Positions 11,501 through 22,723 of a stretch of 64,000 nucleotides of DNA are shown here, in pieces. Source of the DNA: Pezicula radicicola. Lineage: Eukaryota; Ascomycota; Leotiomycetes; Helotiales; Dermateaceae. The notes beneath the pieces are model-generated. The model was not told where the DNA came from and did no database searches. It worked only from the letters and a program-made list of their open reading frames with translations. The position numbers were made by a program, and so were the translations under genes. The DNA is taken from the NCBI GenBank assembly GCA_003008705.1, contig PDUO01000039.1:317300-381299 (forward strand), written 5' to 3'. Each line of letters starts with the position of its first letter. The stretch's first letter is position 1.

Positions 11501-14500
11501 ATAATGCCAGTGGCTGCCTCGACCCTGACTTGCAGAGCCAGCCCGATTTGTTCTGCTAACTTGGTTACTTTAGAGGCTGCGTCTGCATCCTGTTCAACCA
11601 AGAGTAGTTTGCCATTGTCAGACAAGTGCATGAGTGACTTCTCAAGGACGGCTTTGGCTTGCTCCAACGCGTTGGAAGACAACCCTGAGGCGAGAATCAA
11701 GTCGGCCATGCGGTGATTCGTATCCTGGGAAATTTCTTCAGGCAGGCTGGAAAAGAAATCAAGGACCTCCACCTCGATCATGTCGACAACTTTTGCTGGC
11801 AAGAACGATTGCAACAAACTCTGGGCTTCTTCGGCGACAGCCGGGCTGGCTACGCAAACGGCATATTTTGTCGTGTTCAATACGCCGTTTAGATCGAAGT
11901 TGGACAGTGACTCGATAAGTAACTTATGTTCTCCTGGAGCTGAAATCTCAAGAACAGATAGACTAGGATTGGTGTGATGTTGTAGCTTAAGGTATTCGGC
12001 TAACACCTCATCAACGCTCCTATTATGTGCTTGTGTCCACTGTTTCAGGGAGTCGTTCGAAAGAAGGCCAAGATGAGGCCGCCAGACAATATTGCTAGCG
12101 TACTGCCTCTTCATAAGGCTGTTCTCAAAGGCAGCAGCTGATGAAGCGGCCCCGTTGCCAACCTCGGAGCAACAAAAACCTCGAATGGCTAGAACCGGCT
12201 TGCCAGTTAGGTGATCCATAACGGCCATCTCAGCAATGACTTGTTTGAGGCCAGCCCTCTTCGTGCTAGCAAAGCCCTCTAGCTTATTTCCTGGGTTTAT
12301 GGGGAGCTCTGTGCTGACACGGATCTCAGCAATATGGGTAGGCACCATGGCCGTAGTCATGGTACTCCCGTCTCCCATGAGGGCCGCAAAGGTAAGGTGG
12401 AATACTGCATCAAGGAAGGCTGGGTGGATAATGTGCGGGCGCTTCTTGTAGAGATCAAGCGGGCCAATGCCAGTGTCATCGGTGGCGAATCCTACATCGG
12501 GAATAACGATGCTACCGACGGCTGTGTTCGGTTTGGACGAGACGGAGGTCACGTTGGTAAAGTTGGGCCCGTATTTGTAGCCTATCGACGAAAGAGTCTG
12601 GTAAAACTGGTCTGGTGCAACCGCACTATTCTTACAGGTTGATACAGCTTCCCGGAATGAGGCAGCTATATCTTCCTCTCCAGAAACGCCCGAGAGGGTC
12701 CCTTCGGCTTCATACTCCACCATGATGAGACCGGTGCAGTTCTCCGTCAATGACTGGCCATCACCGGAGCTTGCCACAGTGAAGCTGTACCAACCTTCCT
12801 CAGACAAGGAGCGTAAGCTGAGGCTGTGTTCTATCTCTCCTCCTTCTGAAGAGACGAGCATTGCCGTGCTGAGCTGCACGTCACGCAGTCGGAAAGCTGC
12901 AACCGCCCTCTTGTTGCTTGGGTCCTGCCGGTAGGTCAACTGCCTGAGACCCTCAATCGCCATAGCAAGAAATCCAGCACCTGGATACAGTATTGAGCCC
13001 TGGATCACATGGTCGCCCACCCATGGCTGCTCCTTTAACCTCAAGAAACCTCGCCATAGGTCCTCTTGGGTTGATATCTTAGGGCAGGGAGCTCCAACCA
13101 AGCTTCTTGAACCAAAGTCGCGGAGCCGGTATTCTCTTGCCACACGAGACTCGGCCCAGTACTTCTGTGTATGGCTCCACGGGTATGTAGGCAGGTGGAT
13201 CAGTGGTCGGGGACATCTCTCGCAAGTTGTAGCTTGGTTTACGACAGAGAGTTTGACTGGTGCGCCACGGGCAAGTAATGTACCAGCCAGGTCCAGCGCG
13301 GTATCCACAGCATTCTGATCTCTTTTCAGGACCGAAACGTAAGGCATATTGGTGACACCGATGGCCTTCAGGCTGTCTAAGGATGGTCCTTGGAGGGCAC
13401 TATGGGGACCGATTTCCACGAGGATGTCAACTGCATTCTCCCGAGGCCTTTTTATCGAATCTGAACTTAGTGGGCGGACCATGTCCTGGATGGCCGGTTC
13501 AAACAGTACTGGACTGATCAAGCTCTTCACCCAATGTGCAGGGCCAAGTTCCTCCAAGGGATCTGCGACGGCGCTGCCTGTGACGGATGTATGCATCTTG
13601 ACTTTCGATTCCGAAACGCTCGGCTCGACTTCGAGGTCATAGATGGATTCCATGTAATCCTGCGCAACCATCTGGATATGAAATGAATGATAGGCGGTAT
13701 TTACAGGAAGCCTTCGTGCGAAAGTGCCATTCTCATCCGCCACGGCCAGCAACTTTTCGACGCCAGAAGCATCTCCCGACATGGTGACAGATGATGGAGA
13801 ATTGACACATGCGATACATACTTGGTCCTCGACTTCAACCTTGGCAACCATGGCCGTAGCTTCTTTGACACTCAGGCCGAGGACCAGCATGGCGCCATGG
13901 ATACTTGGTGCGACCTCTTTCAAGACCGTGGACAACATGCCCGCGTAGAATGCTACCTTCCACGCTGACTCACGCGAGAGAGCCCCAATCGAGTATGCCG
14001 CCGCTATTTCACCTGAAGAATGGGCCGTGACAGACTGCGGAAGAATATTCCACGTCTCCAAAAGATCGACTAGAGCTACCTGTAGAACTGTACAAAGAGG
14101 CCACGAGTATTCCGGAACGAGCACATTGGACTTGGTCGGGTCAGACTCCAGGAGTTCCCGAGTGACTGACCAGTTGCATCCCAGTTCGCCCTGCATATAA
14201 GCACTGGCTGCCTCAACGCTCTCCCGGAAGACAGGGAAGGTTTTGAACAACTCAATACCCATCCCGGCCCACTGCGCACCCTGCCCAGTGAAGACGAAGC
14301 CAACCCTAGGCGTGTGGGAACTCAGCACCTCAGGTACCGAGGGTTTTGGATTTTTCAGAATCCCAATGAGGTCTTTTATAGAAGAGGATGAGGCGACAGC
14401 GTATGTCTTCCATTGGAGCACAGAACGCTTTTCACTCAAGGTAAATGCCAGGTCCTGGAGAAGATTGACTTGCTGCTCCTCTGGGGCAGTTGAAAGCGCT

Positions 14501-16138
14501 AAGCTTTCCAAGTACGACGAAAGGGCCTTTTTCGTGCGTTTCAGCCCGTCGCGATCCTGCGAAGTAAGAGGGAATATGAGCTTTTGTGGTCTCGTCACTC
14601 CTACAGCCGCCTGGGTGGAAGTGTTACTGGCAGGCAGGAATCTACGGCCTGCTCCAGTAGCCTTTGTAGAGTGCACTCCATCAGTGACATTCCGCGATTT
14701 GAGATAGGATGCCGCATCATCCAATATTGCGTGGGCGTTAGTACCACCGTATCCAAATGAGTTTACACTTATACGCCGCAGTCCGTGTTTGGTGGGGAAC
14801 GGTGTGAGAGATACTGGTACCTTCAGGTTCCAGTCGTCAAAAAGAATCTTGGGGTTTGGAGTTTTCAGGTGGATGTTGGGTGGGATCATTCCATGCTCCA
14901 GAATCAACACTGACTTGACCACAGCCGCTAAACCAGCGACAGCTTCGAGATGGCCAATATTTGCCTTCACAGACCCTACATAGAGCTTATCGGCTGCGGA
15001 GTGACTCTTTGAAAGCGTTTGAGACAAGGCAAGAGTCTCCTCCGTGTCTCCAGCTTGCGTGCCAGTGCCCTGGAACAGCAATGGTTAGCACTTGTGATCT
15101 GACGATAAGTACACTCCAGTAGAACACTACTTACATGGGCTTCGACATATCCCGTCTGATCAAAGCTCAGCCCGGCCACATTATATACCTCCTTTATCAG
15201 ACTGGTCTGCGCATCAGAGCTTGGAAGAGTAAAGCCTTTGGTATGGCCGTCCTGATTACACGCTGTTCCGCGGATCACTGCGCGAATCGGATCTCCGTCG
15301 CGAATGGCATCGCTGGCGCGCTTCAATATTACAGCGGCACACCCTTCGCCGCGGCCATAGCCATCCGCAGAAATGTCGAAAGATTTGGATTTGCCGTCGG
15401 GCGAGAGAAATCCCTGGCCGCCGAAAAACATGAATACATCCGGTCCAAGCAGTAGGTTGGAACCGCCAACAATGGCCATATTGCTCTCGCCCATGCGTAG
15501 ACTCTGGCAGGCGACGTGTATTGCAACAAGCGATGAGCTGCACGCCGTGTCCAGCGTAAAGCTAGGTCCCCGGAGATCCCACAGCCAGCTAATACGGTTC
15601 GCCAAACTCGTCTTCTGGAGACTCGTGGCTGCGTAAGGCGGTGCGCCGTCGGGATCGCGGTACAGCAGCTCTTTGTAGTCAGAGGTGAAGTGACCCATCC
15701 ACACACCGGTCTTGGAGCCCTGGAGTTTACTGAGGGACAGGCCTGCCGATTCAGCTGCTTCGTAGGCCACCTCGGTCATAAGCCTGTGCTGCGGATCCAT
15801 GGCTGCAGCTTCAGTCGACGATATACCAAAAAAGGAGGCATCGAATCTGCTAATATCTTGTTTAAGGAAGTGGCCGCCCTTGGTGTTGGCCGTGTTTTGC
15901 TTCTTGTCGGGAGACCAGAAACTGTCTCCCTTCCAGCGAGAATCTGGAATCTCAGACCAGGAAGCTGCGAATATGGTCAGTTTGCGACCAGAAAACGACA
16001 AAAGAAAATGCACATACATTTAGCGCCGCAGAGTGATTCCCAGAATAGCTGCAGATTCTCGCATTCACCGGGAAATCTACAGGAGAGGCCTATGATGGCT
16101 ATCGAGATGTCGTCGTCTGCTTGGGTGGAAGAAGTCAT
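8584..16138 (-). CDS. Highly reducing polyketide synthase (KS-MAT-DH-pseudoMT-ER-KR-ACP), 3 exons
   Basis: Exons (minus strand): 16138-16018, 15964-15135 and 15069-8584, with introns of 53 and 65 bp. The product is 2478 aa. The KS starts at once (IAIIGLSCRFPG) and has the DTACSSS nucleophile near residue 179 and the EAHGTGT motif rebuilt across intron 2. The MAT has FVFTGQGAQWAG and a TAHSSGE serine near 667. The DH carries H-VIQ-G-SILY-P near 1003. The methyltransferase region (about 1330-1480) has LEISAPGE where a glycine-rich SAM motif is expected, so it is probably inactive. The ER (about 1750-2050) has IHDATSTVG instead of the usual GGVG cofactor motif and may be weak. The KR has GGLGGLG near 2093 and YAAGN. 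The ACP has FGVDSL with its serine near 2431. There is no release domain, as expected if the chain is handed to the SAT domain of an NR-PKS. Confidence 0.95.
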
Positions 16139-16432
16139 GGCCAGGTACGGGCGTGACTGGAAGACAAAGATGCTGGGGCAGCTGATAGGACTAAAAGAAA
16201 ACCAGGAGATAGATCAAACGACAATACAGCATAGAATTGGCCACAAGAAGAAAAGAAGCTGGATGTATGCGCACGAACCAGTAAATAAGACATTATTAAA
16301 ATTTGATGGCATGTGGTAACGGGAGGGGTTTGAAAATACGTCGGTTGGATAGCGACACCAACTCTACGGCATCCTCCAACTTACAGTTTAGTTAGATCCA
16401 TGGCACTTGGCAATCGGTCGATAATTCTTCGG

Positions 16433-16456
16433 TATTATTATTATTATTATTATTAT
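16433..16456. repeat. (TTA)n microsatellite
   Basis: About eight uninterrupted TAT/ATT trinucleotide units lie about 300 bp upstream of the HR-PKS start. Confidence 0.85.
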
Positions 16457-16508
16457 AAGCTGTGATGATTCACATCCCTGTCTTGTAAATTATCTGCATA
16501 AGCCCATA

Positions 16509-16580
16509 ATCGTGTACCCCTGACCTCCGGAATAATGGTTCTCGTTCTCGTTCCTCACCCCACTACCGATTACCCAGTCG
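16509..16580. repeat. Partial copy of the 30.4-kb MITE family end
   Basis: The stretch reads atcgtgtacccctgacctcc, then ggaataatgg and ctcgttcctcacccc. It matches the inverted ends of the larger element at 30361-30986 and is preceded by TA. Only one end is recognisable, so this is a fragment about 370 bp upstream of the HR-PKS start. Confidence 0.6.
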
Positions 16581-16709
16581 CTGGTTCCACTATATGCCGG
16601 GACATTAACATATCACAACTTAGCATGTAAGTAGGATCTGTTAAGTTTCTTAGGGTGGTAATACCCCTTCCTAGAACCTGGTAGCCTCTTATCTTTAGCC
16701 GAGCCTATA

Positions 16710-16994
16710 CGGAGGTCACGGCAAAAAGTCATGAGACTATAGGCCATATACCCTGTATTCGCTAAATATGTACGCTGTGGCTGGTCAACGAGAGCCTGTA
16801 GGGCTAGACAACGCCTTGGAAATAATAGCTTAGCAAAAGACTACAGGGCTCTGGTTTATTTCCGGGGTACAGAAGCCTATAGCACCCCCTGTACTCGCTA
16901 AATAATTACGCTGTAGCTAGGCAACGGGAGCCTGTATTAATTATTCTGTAGGGTACGTGCCCTATAGTCTCATGACTTTTTGCCGTGACCTCCG
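16710..16994. mobile_element. MITE with about 34-bp terminal inverted repeats and TA duplication
   Basis: The left end cggaggtcacggcaaaaagt is repeated in complement at the right end (ccgtgacctccg at 16983-16994). The arms run for about 34 bp and TA flanks both sides (16708-16709 and 16995-16996). The 285-bp interior has no coding frame. It also holds an imperfect pair of blocks, tgtattcgctaaat and tgtactcgctaaat. Confidence 0.8.
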
Positions 16995-17026
16995 TAGCTA
17001 GCTAGACCTTTCTTTTCTTCCTTCTA

Positions 17027-17608
17027 ATCGTCGGTGCTTTTTCAAAGCGAGCCCTCCCTTGCGGTCGGCGAAACCAAGTACGCCAGGAAACCAAGTACAC
17101 CGCTTCGATTTTACGGGTAAAAATAACTAGATTTCCTACTTTTTTACTATAAAAGGTATTAAAATTATAATAACACTAAGTATATAAGCCCTAAAAAAAT
17201 TATTATTATATATAATTTAAGAGGCTATTCTTAATTTAAGTTAATTTCTAGAGAGTTTTTATAATTATATAGCTAGTAATATCGAATAATATTATAATTT
17301 TAGGGTACTTTCTATAGGGAACTTCTTAATTTTATAGATAAAAATAGCTAGATTTTCTACTTTTTCTATTATAAAAGGTATTTAAATTATAATAATACTT
17401 AGTATCTAAGCTCTAAAAAAATTATCTATAATAGTTTAAGAGGTTATTTTTAATTTAAATTAATTTCTAGAGAGTTCTTATAATTATATAGTTAGTAATA
17501 TTAAATAATAGTAGAAATTTAAGTAATTAAAGCAGTATACTTAGTTTCCTAGTGTACTTGGTTTCGCCGACCGCAAGGGAGGGCTCGTTTTAAAAAAACA
17601 CCGACGAT
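17027..17608. mobile_element. MITE or defective DNA transposon with about 60-bp inverted repeats, RIP-altered interior
   Basis: The ends atcgtcggtgctttttcaaa and its complement continue into gagccctcccttgcggtcgg and cgaaaccaagtac, giving arms of roughly 60 bp. TA lies outside both ends. The interior is very AT-rich and contains a diverged direct repeat of about 220 bp (about 17116-17310 and 17336-17515). No transposase frame is left. Confidence 0.78.
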
Positions 17609-18183
17609 TAGTTCTATTCGCCTTAATATAATATATTATAGATACTAAATCGTATTATTTTAATATTTGCTGCTAGGAAGCTTAATGCTTACACGCTCTG
17701 ACTGCAACATCTAAGAGCATATTCTATTGTATTCATCCGATCCAAGGCCGTAGGTACTAAGGTAAGGAAGGTCCTTGGTTAGGTCCAACTACCAATACAA
17801 GATCATATGAGACTGGAAGCCCCAGGGTCTCGTGACAGCCAGCAGATCCATCCAATCTAAATAAACCAAAAGACACACCTTCGTAAGTTCGAAACCCATG
17901 AAAGAAAGAAGAGGCCAAGCCTAGTCCTATGCTGGTAAAAAGTCGCTTCGAAGTTCCCATCGCTTGGTAGCAGATAATCCTTCCCGTTTGTTACACCTTC
18001 GATTGGAAACTCATTCTGAGCCTACGGCCAGCATAGCTACAATCCATACCTCAAAATCTTGGAAGTAATACTAGTCAGTCATTTAAAGAGTGATAGCTGT
18101 CATCTCCATGATTAAACCATACTACACTCACTACCCTTCTATAACCCCTCTTCAAATCACTTTGAAATATTCAACCTCCAACT
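17609..18183. other. Intergenic region upstream of the prenyltransferase
   Basis: About 0.6 kb between the MITE and the DMATS start. A possible TATA-like tataac lies near 18140, about 40 bp before the ATG. Otherwise I see nothing. Confidence 0.5.
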
Positions 18184-19590
18184 ATGGCCGCTTCAGCTGT
18201 TCAGACCTATTTTCCTCCCGCCTCCACTACCACGGAGGTTGAGATCGCCAGCGCCCCCAGCGAGACTGCTGTTGGGTCGGCCAAAGCCATCGACTATTGG
18301 TCGAAGTATTTCCGCTCTGTCTTGACACGCTTATTCGAGTCAGTAGGAGGATACACTGCTGAGGAACAAGACACTCAAATCCAATTCCTCTGAAACCATG
18401 TGGCACCCATTATCGGAGGTGTACCCGATGAGCCCTATGGCCGCTTCAACATGCCCTACAACTGCTCTCCCTTGGAGGTCAGTGTCAACCTCACTACTCT
18501 GGGCAAACCCAAGGCCCGTGTCTGGATGAACCTTGGAAAGCCTCTAGACCAGTCCCGCTTCTTGCCTGGTGTTGCAAACCGAGACTTGAATGTGTTGAAC
18601 GGCATTGCCAGCGCCAATGGCTCGGATCTTCGTTGGATGAACTGCCTAGCCAAAAAGATGTTCTTCACAGACGAGCAACTCGCCGTTATGCGGGCTCGCA
18701 ATGGCCCAGTTTGGCCTTTCAGCTTGTTCTGTTTCGATTTCGGCGGCTCCAACAGAACGATGCGAGCATACTTCCCTTCCGTCCCCCGCAGTGGAAAAAC
18801 GCGTACCGAAGTTGCTCTCGAAAGCATTGCCTCTTTGGAGCCCTTCGGTGCCAACTTGCAGGCTGGTCTGGAGCGGGTCAAGCAGTAAGTAAGCGGCATC
18901 TCTCAGGCCATATAGGATTGCTAACGGAATAGATATCTTGCCAACAACAAATATGACGCTGTTCTGCATATGCTTGGTGTCGATTGCGTCGACCCCGAGA
19001 AGGCGCGCCTTAAGGTCTATTTAGATGTCAACAGCAACTCCTGGAACGCCGTTAAAGACGTCTATACTCTCGGTGGTACGCTGGACGACGAGGTTACTAA
19101 GAAGGCACTCGAGTATCTACAGTCCGTTTACCCTTTGATGCGAGATGAGCCCGAGGGCAGTGACGATGATTGGCACAAGCCTGCCGTCATTCCCAACGTG
19201 TCGTTCCCGGGTCAGCAGTTCAGCCTCGAGCTCACGAACAAGAGCCCCTTCCCCGAGGTCAAGATCTATGCTCCCTTGATGCAGCTTGCCAAGAGCCGTG
19301 AGGCTGCCGAGGAGAACATGTATGCGATCCTCAGGAAGTTTGGTCATGAGTGGGGATCCAATGGAAAGCTCGAGGAGACCATGAGGTCTGTTTGGTAAGA
19401 GTTGCACTTGCAAGATTCTTGTTACGCAAGCTAACGGTCATCTAGCGGTCCAGAGAAGGTCCGTGGATTGGGTGTTGTTACCTTCTCCTACTCCAAGAGC
19501 AAGGGTGCCTACAGTTCATTCTACTTCTCGCCACCTACCGATTACGATGATAAGATTGTGTTTGATTACCGCCCTCTGAGCGAGGCATAA
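18184..19590 (+). pseudogene. DMATS-type aromatic prenyltransferase, interrupted by one in-frame TGA
   Basis: Exons: 18184-18884, 18933-19394 and 19446-19590, with introns of 48 and 51 bp in consistent phase. The frame has 435 codons, normal for the soluble ABBA-fold dimethylallyl-tryptophan-synthase family. Family signs include the N-terminal AIDYWSKYFRSVLTRLFESVGGYT, NHVAPIIGG, PYGRFNMPYNCSPLEVSVNLT, VYLDVNSNSWNAVKDVYTLGG and the C-terminal VVTFSYSKSKGAYSSFYFSPP. Codon 70 (18391-18393) is TGA, between QFL and NHVAP, where relatives have a sense codon. One C-to-T change from CGA would explain it. No splice site removes it. Everything after the stop is open and well conserved, so the break looks recent, or the stop is read through. 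Such enzymes attach a C5-C15 prenyl group to an aromatic acceptor. Beside an NR-PKS/HR-PKS pair the likely acceptor was the polyketide phenol (inference). Confidence 0.88.
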
Positions 19591-21022
19591 GTGCAGGTGG
19601 CTTTCTGGCATTATCTGGGGAGACTGCGCGTCGGGACTGTGTTTTCTTTTATAACTCTAAATAACCGCTTTGTCTTCCATACTTATTAGATGATTTTACA
19701 AACAATCCAAGTATTGAAGGGCTTCAGTTCATTGTATTTGACCCATAACCATATCCATGTAATAAACTCCTGTCCAGTCATTTTATATCCAATTATCGAG
19801 AGGCCTTCAGCAGATGATGCTTAATCCGCTCAATTTGGAGAAGACTACGGCTACTTTCAAAATCTGTCGCCAAAAGGTTTATAATTCTAGAATGTTATAC
19901 TACTATTTTCCATGCTTACATTACGAACTATAGTAGATAATAGAATATTGGCTTCTTTGCTGGTTATTATATATTACTAGTATAAAGCTATATATTAAAT
20001 CGTGAAGGATATTATATTTTATGAAAAGTCATGGAGTTTGAGATATACTTACAAGTTAAAAAGCTCTTGATTAAGATAGATTATAAGAGTCCAATCTTAC
20101 TAGAGTATAAACAAAGTCAATTATATAACTATTTGACTTTTGATACGAAGTACTCTCTTTTAATACACTAAATGTTCGTGGGTCTAAAGGATGAACGCCA
20201 AGGAAATAGAGAACTAGCAATCTAGGAGCTCTTCTATATATAGTCAAAGTCTATAACAACAACGAAGAATTATACAATTAATACAAGCACCCTAAGTGAC
20301 GTTCCACTAGGTTGCCCGTTGATATTTGATTCGAAGCTTCGAACATTCGGTATTCAGAGCATACCGACAAAACTCTATGTTTTCGAAACCCTTCATTTTA
20401 GAAACTCTATTGTTCGAAACTTTAATCAAGGCCGCGCACGCACTGAGTTATTTCTTAAGGAATTAAACTCTATATTTTAGAAAATTTATTTTCCCATGGC
20501 GTTTAGGGAAAGCCGCCGTACAAACTTGCTCATCACGTTTAGTGATAACCGGGTGGGGGGGTGGGGGGGTAACCCTTGAAAGGCTTACTCTCTTACTCGT
20601 ACTGGGGACGAATAAACGTTAATTATTATGTGATGAGCCACGTTAAATTTAACGTTTATTTATCCATAATACGAGTATACAAATTACCCTTACTCCCGCA
20701 GTTACCCCGGTCATCGCTGAACTTTATGAGCAAAGTTTGTACGGTATCTTATTATACTCGTATATGTACATGTAAAGCCGTTGATACACCGCCGGGTCTT
20801 TTTCCTCTACGAGATGGCCAAGACAATCCCATTGTAATGATTAGCCTCTCCTTGGGTTGCCGCGTACTCCAATCCTCCATTCGATTTCAGCTCACTAAAA
20901 CTGACGGGAACTAGGCCATGACCCTTCACTCTTGTTCTTGAGTTGATGGCCATTGTGCGTGTAACTCCTTGTGGATATTTTTGATTGAAGTTTTGGCATT
21001 CATTGGCCTACCACAGATTATC
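19591..21022. other. AT-rich intergenic region, no gene seen
   Basis: About 1.4 kb of low-GC DNA, probably RIP-affected, with a G tract (ggtgggggggtggggggg) near 20551-20570. No domain-bearing frame was found. The last 100 bp or so should hold the promoter of the SDR at 21023. Confidence 0.55.
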
Positions 21023-21916
21023 ATGTCGCAGAAGAGGAGCATTCTCATCACCGGCTGCTCAGATGGCGGTCTTGGAGCGGCTCTCGCTCTGGCATTTCAT
21101 GAGGCTGGATGGCGAGTATTCGCAACCGCACGCAACACGTCCAAACTGAAAGAGACAGCTGCCGCCGGCGTGGAGTCTCTCCAACTGGACGTGACTTCGC
21201 AGGAGTCCATTACGGCGTGTGTATCCCAGCTGGCCATATTGACTGGCGGCAGCTTAGACGCACTCCTCAACAATGCTGGATCTGGCTATAATATGCCACT
21301 TATGGATGTAGATGTAGAGAAGACGCGGGAAATCTACAACCTGAATGTCTTCTCGCTCATCTCTGTTACCCAGTCCTTCTTGCCGCTCCTGCTCAAGTCC
21401 ACCTCAAGCACTGGCAGCATGGTCATCAACAATACATCCATTTCTTCACTCGGCGGCATGCCTTATCAAGTCATTTACAATTCATCCAAAGCCGCAGCCG
21501 CCTCTATCACAGCAGGCATGCGAATGGAACTGGCTCCCTTCGGTGTCAAGGTCGTTGACCTCAAAACCGGCACTGTGACGTCAAATTTCCTCGACAACTT
21601 GCCTCCGGCAAAACTTCCGCCCAAGTCCTTGTACGCGGTGGCAAAGGAGGAGGTCGAGCAGATCATGGGTGCTGAACGTATTCGAAACGAAGGAATAACT
21701 GCATCCACCTGGGCTCGAGAGGTAGTCAAAGAGGTCTCCAAGACAAATCCAAGGTTCTTTGTATGGAAGGGCGCGAACTGCTTTTTCGTGTGGTTTGTCA
21801 CGACCTTCCTCCCAGTGGGTGCGTTTGACGGCCCTATGAAGAAGATGACGCGCCTGGATACTGTCCAGAAAAGAGTTCAAGAGTTAGGGGGCCCCACAAA
21901 GTTGATAGGCGCATGA
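21023..21916 (+). CDS. Short-chain dehydrogenase/reductase, AYR1-like
   Basis: A single exon of 297 aa. I chose the ATG at 21023 because the 18 codons before it in frame start only from a TTG and do not fit the family. The Rossmann motif is TGCSDGGLGAALA, the NNAG motif is seen in LLNNAGSGYN, and the catalytic YxxxK is YNSSK following a conserved serine (NNTSISSLGG). The overall pattern resembles NADPH-dependent 1-acyldihydroxyacetone-phosphate reductase-like SDRs. A hydrophobic stretch near residues 249-265 (FFVWFVTTFLPVG) may associate with membrane. In this context it could reduce a carbonyl of the polyketide, but a lipid-metabolism role is equally possible. The frame is intact, although DNA on both sides is heavily degraded. 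Confidence 0.87.
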   Translation: MSQKRSILITGCSDGGLGAALALAFHEAGWRVFATARNTSKLKETAAAGVESLQLDVTSQESITACVSQLAILTGGSLDALLNNAGSGYNMPLMDVDVEKTREIYNLNVFSLISVTQSFLPLLLKSTSSTGSMVINNTSISSLGGMPYQVIYNSSKAAAASITAGMRMELAPFGVKVVDLKTGTVTSNFLDNLPPAKLPPKSLYAVAKEEVEQIMGAERIRNEGITASTWAREVVKEVSKTNPRFFVWKGANCFFVWFVTTFLPVGAFDGPMKKMTRLDTVQKRVQELGGPTKLIGA

Positions 21917-22446
21917 GGTTATGGAAATTGAGAGTCGGCATCATGGACAATAAGTCGGAGTAGTTTAGTATTAGTAAAATGGTATCTTCTTCAAGGGCAT
22001 GTATTTTGTTCATTTTTGACTCTATTACTCTGGTCATCTCATGTAGACACAGTTAAGGGGAGAGTAGCGCAGGCAATGACATAATTAGACGTATGATGGA
22101 ATTTGATAGTGCCTCCCCCTCCTCCCCCTCTAACTAAAATTCAACTTTACTACCTGGTATTGCAACAGCGTCTCATTATAAGAATTTCAACGCGATTGAT
22201 TAATATGTTATATTATCGAAGCTAACGTGATGGCTACAGGTGAGAGGAGATAACATTTGCGGATAGAAATTATTCTATATTAAATCTAGGTGTTAGTACA
22301 CTCCTTTATTAATATATTGATCTCCCTTCTAGTTTTTTTATATTGTATTAATTTCTTCTTAATTATTAATTCTCTAATAGAATCGAGGTCTATATATATA
22401 AAACTATCTATATAGTCTATTCGTATAGGGGAGCTATATAAGGATC
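21917..22446. other. Intergenic region grading into AT-rich DNA
   Basis: No gene seen. The base composition falls steadily to the left LTR. The five bases ggatc at 22442-22446 are the left target-site duplication of the copia element. Confidence 0.6.
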
Positions 22447-22723
22447 TATTACCCAGCGATTATATATTCCCTATATTAGAACTATAGTACTAAATATATC
22501 CTTATTTTATCTCTTGTATTATATAAAAATATCTTATATATATAGAGTAAGTTATATATACTTTATATATCTAAAATAGTCTATTTTATATAATATTTAG
22601 ATCTTTTATAATACCTTTTACTTTATATATTAAACTTACTAGTTAGTCTCTCTTTTAGATAACTAGTTTTTATAATTTACTTATTATATATATATATAAT
22701 TTCTACTAGTTTAAAGCTTAATA
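22447..22723 (+). repeat. Left LTR of the copia element (277 bp)
   Basis: It begins tattacccagcg (TG changed to TA, as RIP would do) and ends aagcttaata. It matches 28099-28631 and 63038-63314. The end position is set by the common point where the copies diverge or enter internal sequence. Confidence 0.85.

Noticed and set aside
14976..16019. Separate small PKS gene (KS only)
   Set aside because: Splice sites at 15070-15134 and 15965-16017 join it in phase to the rest of the HR-PKS and to the true start at 16138.
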